From Osedax fenrisi (Eukaryota > Annelida > Polychaeta > Sabellida > Siboglinidae), in the NCBI GenBank assembly GCA_964019155.1, contig OZ025244.1:21513876-21577875 (forward strand): a stretch of DNA of 64,000 nucleotides, read 5' to 3'. Positions 62,116 through 64,000 of the stretch are shown piece by piece. The position numbers were made by a program, and so were the translations under genes. The first letter of the stretch is position 1. Every line of letters begins with the position of its first letter. A model generated the notes under the pieces. It was not told the DNA's origin. It did no database searches and saw only the letters and a list, made by a program, of their open reading frames with translations.

Positions 62116-62529
62116 CCATCATTTAATAACATTTCAGATTAACCTAAAATGTTTAGGATAAATAAACGAAATTATAAATAACACGATAGAGAGCATGGTA
62201 AAACACAAGAGTATTTCTAGGGAATTTGTTCTGGTGTAGGAAAACATAAAGGAGAAGAAGAATATTAAATTCCTTTCAAAAAAATCAAATTCTAAATATA
62301 GCACAATAAAGAATAAACATAAACGCTTTATCTTTAAAATATATTTTGTATTCATACGTATTTGCTGTCATTATCAGTATTTCAGATTACATGCATATAT
62401 ATATATATTATCTACCTATGCATTTATAATAATTATATAACTATTAAAACTATACAATATTAATTGATAAATAATAATATATGTATGTGCAGTCAATATT
62501 ATTCCTTAATGATACCCCTGCATATATTT

Positions 62530-62898
62530 TGCATTTTTCATTTTATAACCGCAATATGTACAACCTACTAATGAAGCAGGCAGCCTTCCGTAACATATTA
62601 ATCTCGTTAATTCGCTACATCACAAACAATATACCAATATAACCAATAATACAAGTGGTGGTATACTCGATATCATCTGTATTAGATATTATAATATATT
62701 ATATAATATTATATAACTGTATACAGTTATATCTTAACCTCCTTATTATTTGTATTATTGGATACTAATATTTTCGTCATAAAATTAATAATTATTTAAC
62801 AAGTATTTTACATGTATATATACGTCATATATGATATATCGTAATATAACGTATACAGTGTATTATATTTGTATAACTCGAATTATAGTGTATATTCT

Positions 62899-62941
<43 letters not shown>

Positions 62942-63130
62942 ATATATATATACTATCAATTTGTAGTAAAATATACAACACATATATACATATATGTGTT
63001 TGAGAGAGATTAGAATATTACGAATGACTATGTGAATTTCATACTAATAAATTATAGAGCTATTTATAACATAGATAATTTAATAATATATAATAATGAA
63101 TGTATATATTCCATGGAATTTTATAACATT
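62530..63130. other. AT-rich non-coding DNA with a TA run
   Basis: No gene. A TA tract lies at about 62902-62955. Confidence 0.4.
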
Positions 63131-63139
63131 CAGTTCGAA

Positions 63140-63260
63140 AAATACTATGGATACAATAAATGATTATGATGATGATGATATTAGGTTTATTTGTACTAAA
63201 ATAGGGTCATGTATACGAAGGGATCTATAGACCCCTTCGCTTTATTGTATCTGTATTGTT
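63140..63260 (-). mobile_element. Truncated CR1/L2-like LINE 3' end
   Basis: On the minus strand: a perfect 7-bp hairpin CGAAGGG/CCCTTCG (63216-63239), then AATAAACCTAATATC and an (ATC)n tail (63163-63182). This repeats the layout of the LINE tail at 6107-6165. No coding sequence remains upstream of it. Confidence 0.5.
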
Positions 63261-63529
63261 ACATATCGAGATAGATTGTGTATGCAGTGCATACTATGCA
63301 CCGTGTACACATGGTATATATATAATGTATATACATATATACATATAATACATATATACAATGTATAATATTATGTATATACATATATAGACATATATAT
63401 ATCGATGTATAAAAATATATATATATATATTCATGGCGTCAACAATAGAAAAAAAATGTGATGCTTTTAAAAATTGTGCTTTTAGAATCAGAATATGTGT
63501 ATACATATTTACTTTATTATAAACAACAA

Positions 63530-63630
63530 CATCAACAACAACAACAACTTCTAATAAATAATAATAATTATTATTATTATTATTAAAAAATATACACAAT
63601 CACACACACACATATATATATATATATATA

Positions 63631-63719
<89 letters not shown>

Positions 63720-63849
63720 TTTTATATATATATATATATATTCAATAAATAACTATTCATTCATCATATAAGTTATAAATAAATATGCATTCATCATATA
63801 AGCGGGGAGATATAAGTTATAAAAATATGCGCTTTTTAAAACCTATATG

Positions 63850-63884
<35 letters not shown>

Positions 63885-64000
63885 ATATACACACACATAC
63901 ATGCATGCACACATACACATACACACGCATTTCGTAATATTAAACATTATTAGATATGATTAAAGCGCGCCGAGCCGCGGCTCGCTGTCATAACGCCTAT
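63530..64000. repeat. Microsatellite cluster
   Basis: Contains (CAA)n at 63520-63545, (AAT)n near 63560-63585, and (CA)n, (TA)n and (TG)n tracts from 63599 to 63920. A GC-rich last 35 bases (GCGCGCCGAGCCGCGG) stands out, but the window ends before it can be interpreted. Confidence 0.7.

Larger units (their letters stand above)
60150..62520 (+). mobile_element. Decayed hAT transposon with 8-bp target duplication
   Basis: It starts CAGGTGTCGC and ends GATACCCCTG (inverted: CAGGGGTATC), short imperfect terminal inverted repeats of hAT type. The flanks are a perfect 8-bp direct repeat CATATATT (60142-60149 and 62521-62528), the duplication length typical of hAT. GTGCAGTCAA-type motifs near the ends (60166, 60205, 60227, 62487) could be transposase-binding repeats. 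The interior carries hAT transposase remains. Confidence 0.8.

Noticed and set aside
62134..62355. 73-codon minus-strand frame near the end of the hAT element
   Set aside because: Phe/Leu/Ile-rich by composition, no motif, and antisense to the transposon tail.

Overview
The window looks like AT-rich nuclear DNA from an invertebrate animal. It has spliced genes with GT-AG introns, long (TA)n microsatellites, non-LTR retrotransposons with PHD-finger and APE-type endonuclease domains, hAT-type DNA transposon remains and MITEs. I cannot name the species. Nothing is bacterial: there are no operons, no Shine-Dalgarno sites and no CRISPR.

The core is a cluster of five intact copies of one 12-exon gene. 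The spliced protein is 415 residues and belongs to the lecithin:cholesterol acyltransferase / lysosomal phospholipase A2 (LCAT/PLA2G15) family. Copies A (6945-12943), B (18782-24399), C (30250-35958) and D (41779-47453) lie head to tail on the minus strand with a period of about 11.5 kb. Copy E (52575-58141) is inverted on the plus strand, head to head with D. I traced all 60 exons by hand. Exon lengths and phases are identical in all five copies, and each keeps a signal peptide, an oxyanion-loop FVPG, a nucleophile Ser in THSLGG, a catalytic Asp in GDGTVN and a catalytic His near the C-terminus. Each has a TATA box about 65-75 bp upstream of its ATG. Variant residues and intron insertions conflict about relationships: A+E, B+C+D, C+D and D+E groupings all occur. 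This suggests exchange or gene conversion between copies. In E, the donor of intron 5 is GC instead of GT.

Region by region: 1-470 is unassigned AT-rich DNA. 470-894 is a flank shared with the far side of E, followed by a hairpin MITE. About 965-6170 is a nearly full-length CR1/L2-like LINE inserted in a (TA)n run next to gene A. 6170-13420 is gene A and its upstream region. The A/B, B/C and C/D spacers each carry the same broken LINE reverse transcriptase, flanked by inverted GGGGTCGGTATTA motifs, and a conserved 101-105-codon ORF. 47460-52570 is the D/E divergent spacer, which holds several inverted-repeat elements. 58145-59720 is the E downstream flank with a tRNA-like SINE candidate and MITE copies. 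60150-62520 is a decayed hAT transposon bounded by a perfect 8-bp duplication, CATATATT. 62530-64000 is AT-rich, with a truncated LINE 3' end and microsatellites.

The five genes probably make secreted or lysosomal acyl-ester hydrolases or acyltransferases of overlapping function. No other host gene is visible. Everything else is mobile or simple-sequence DNA.
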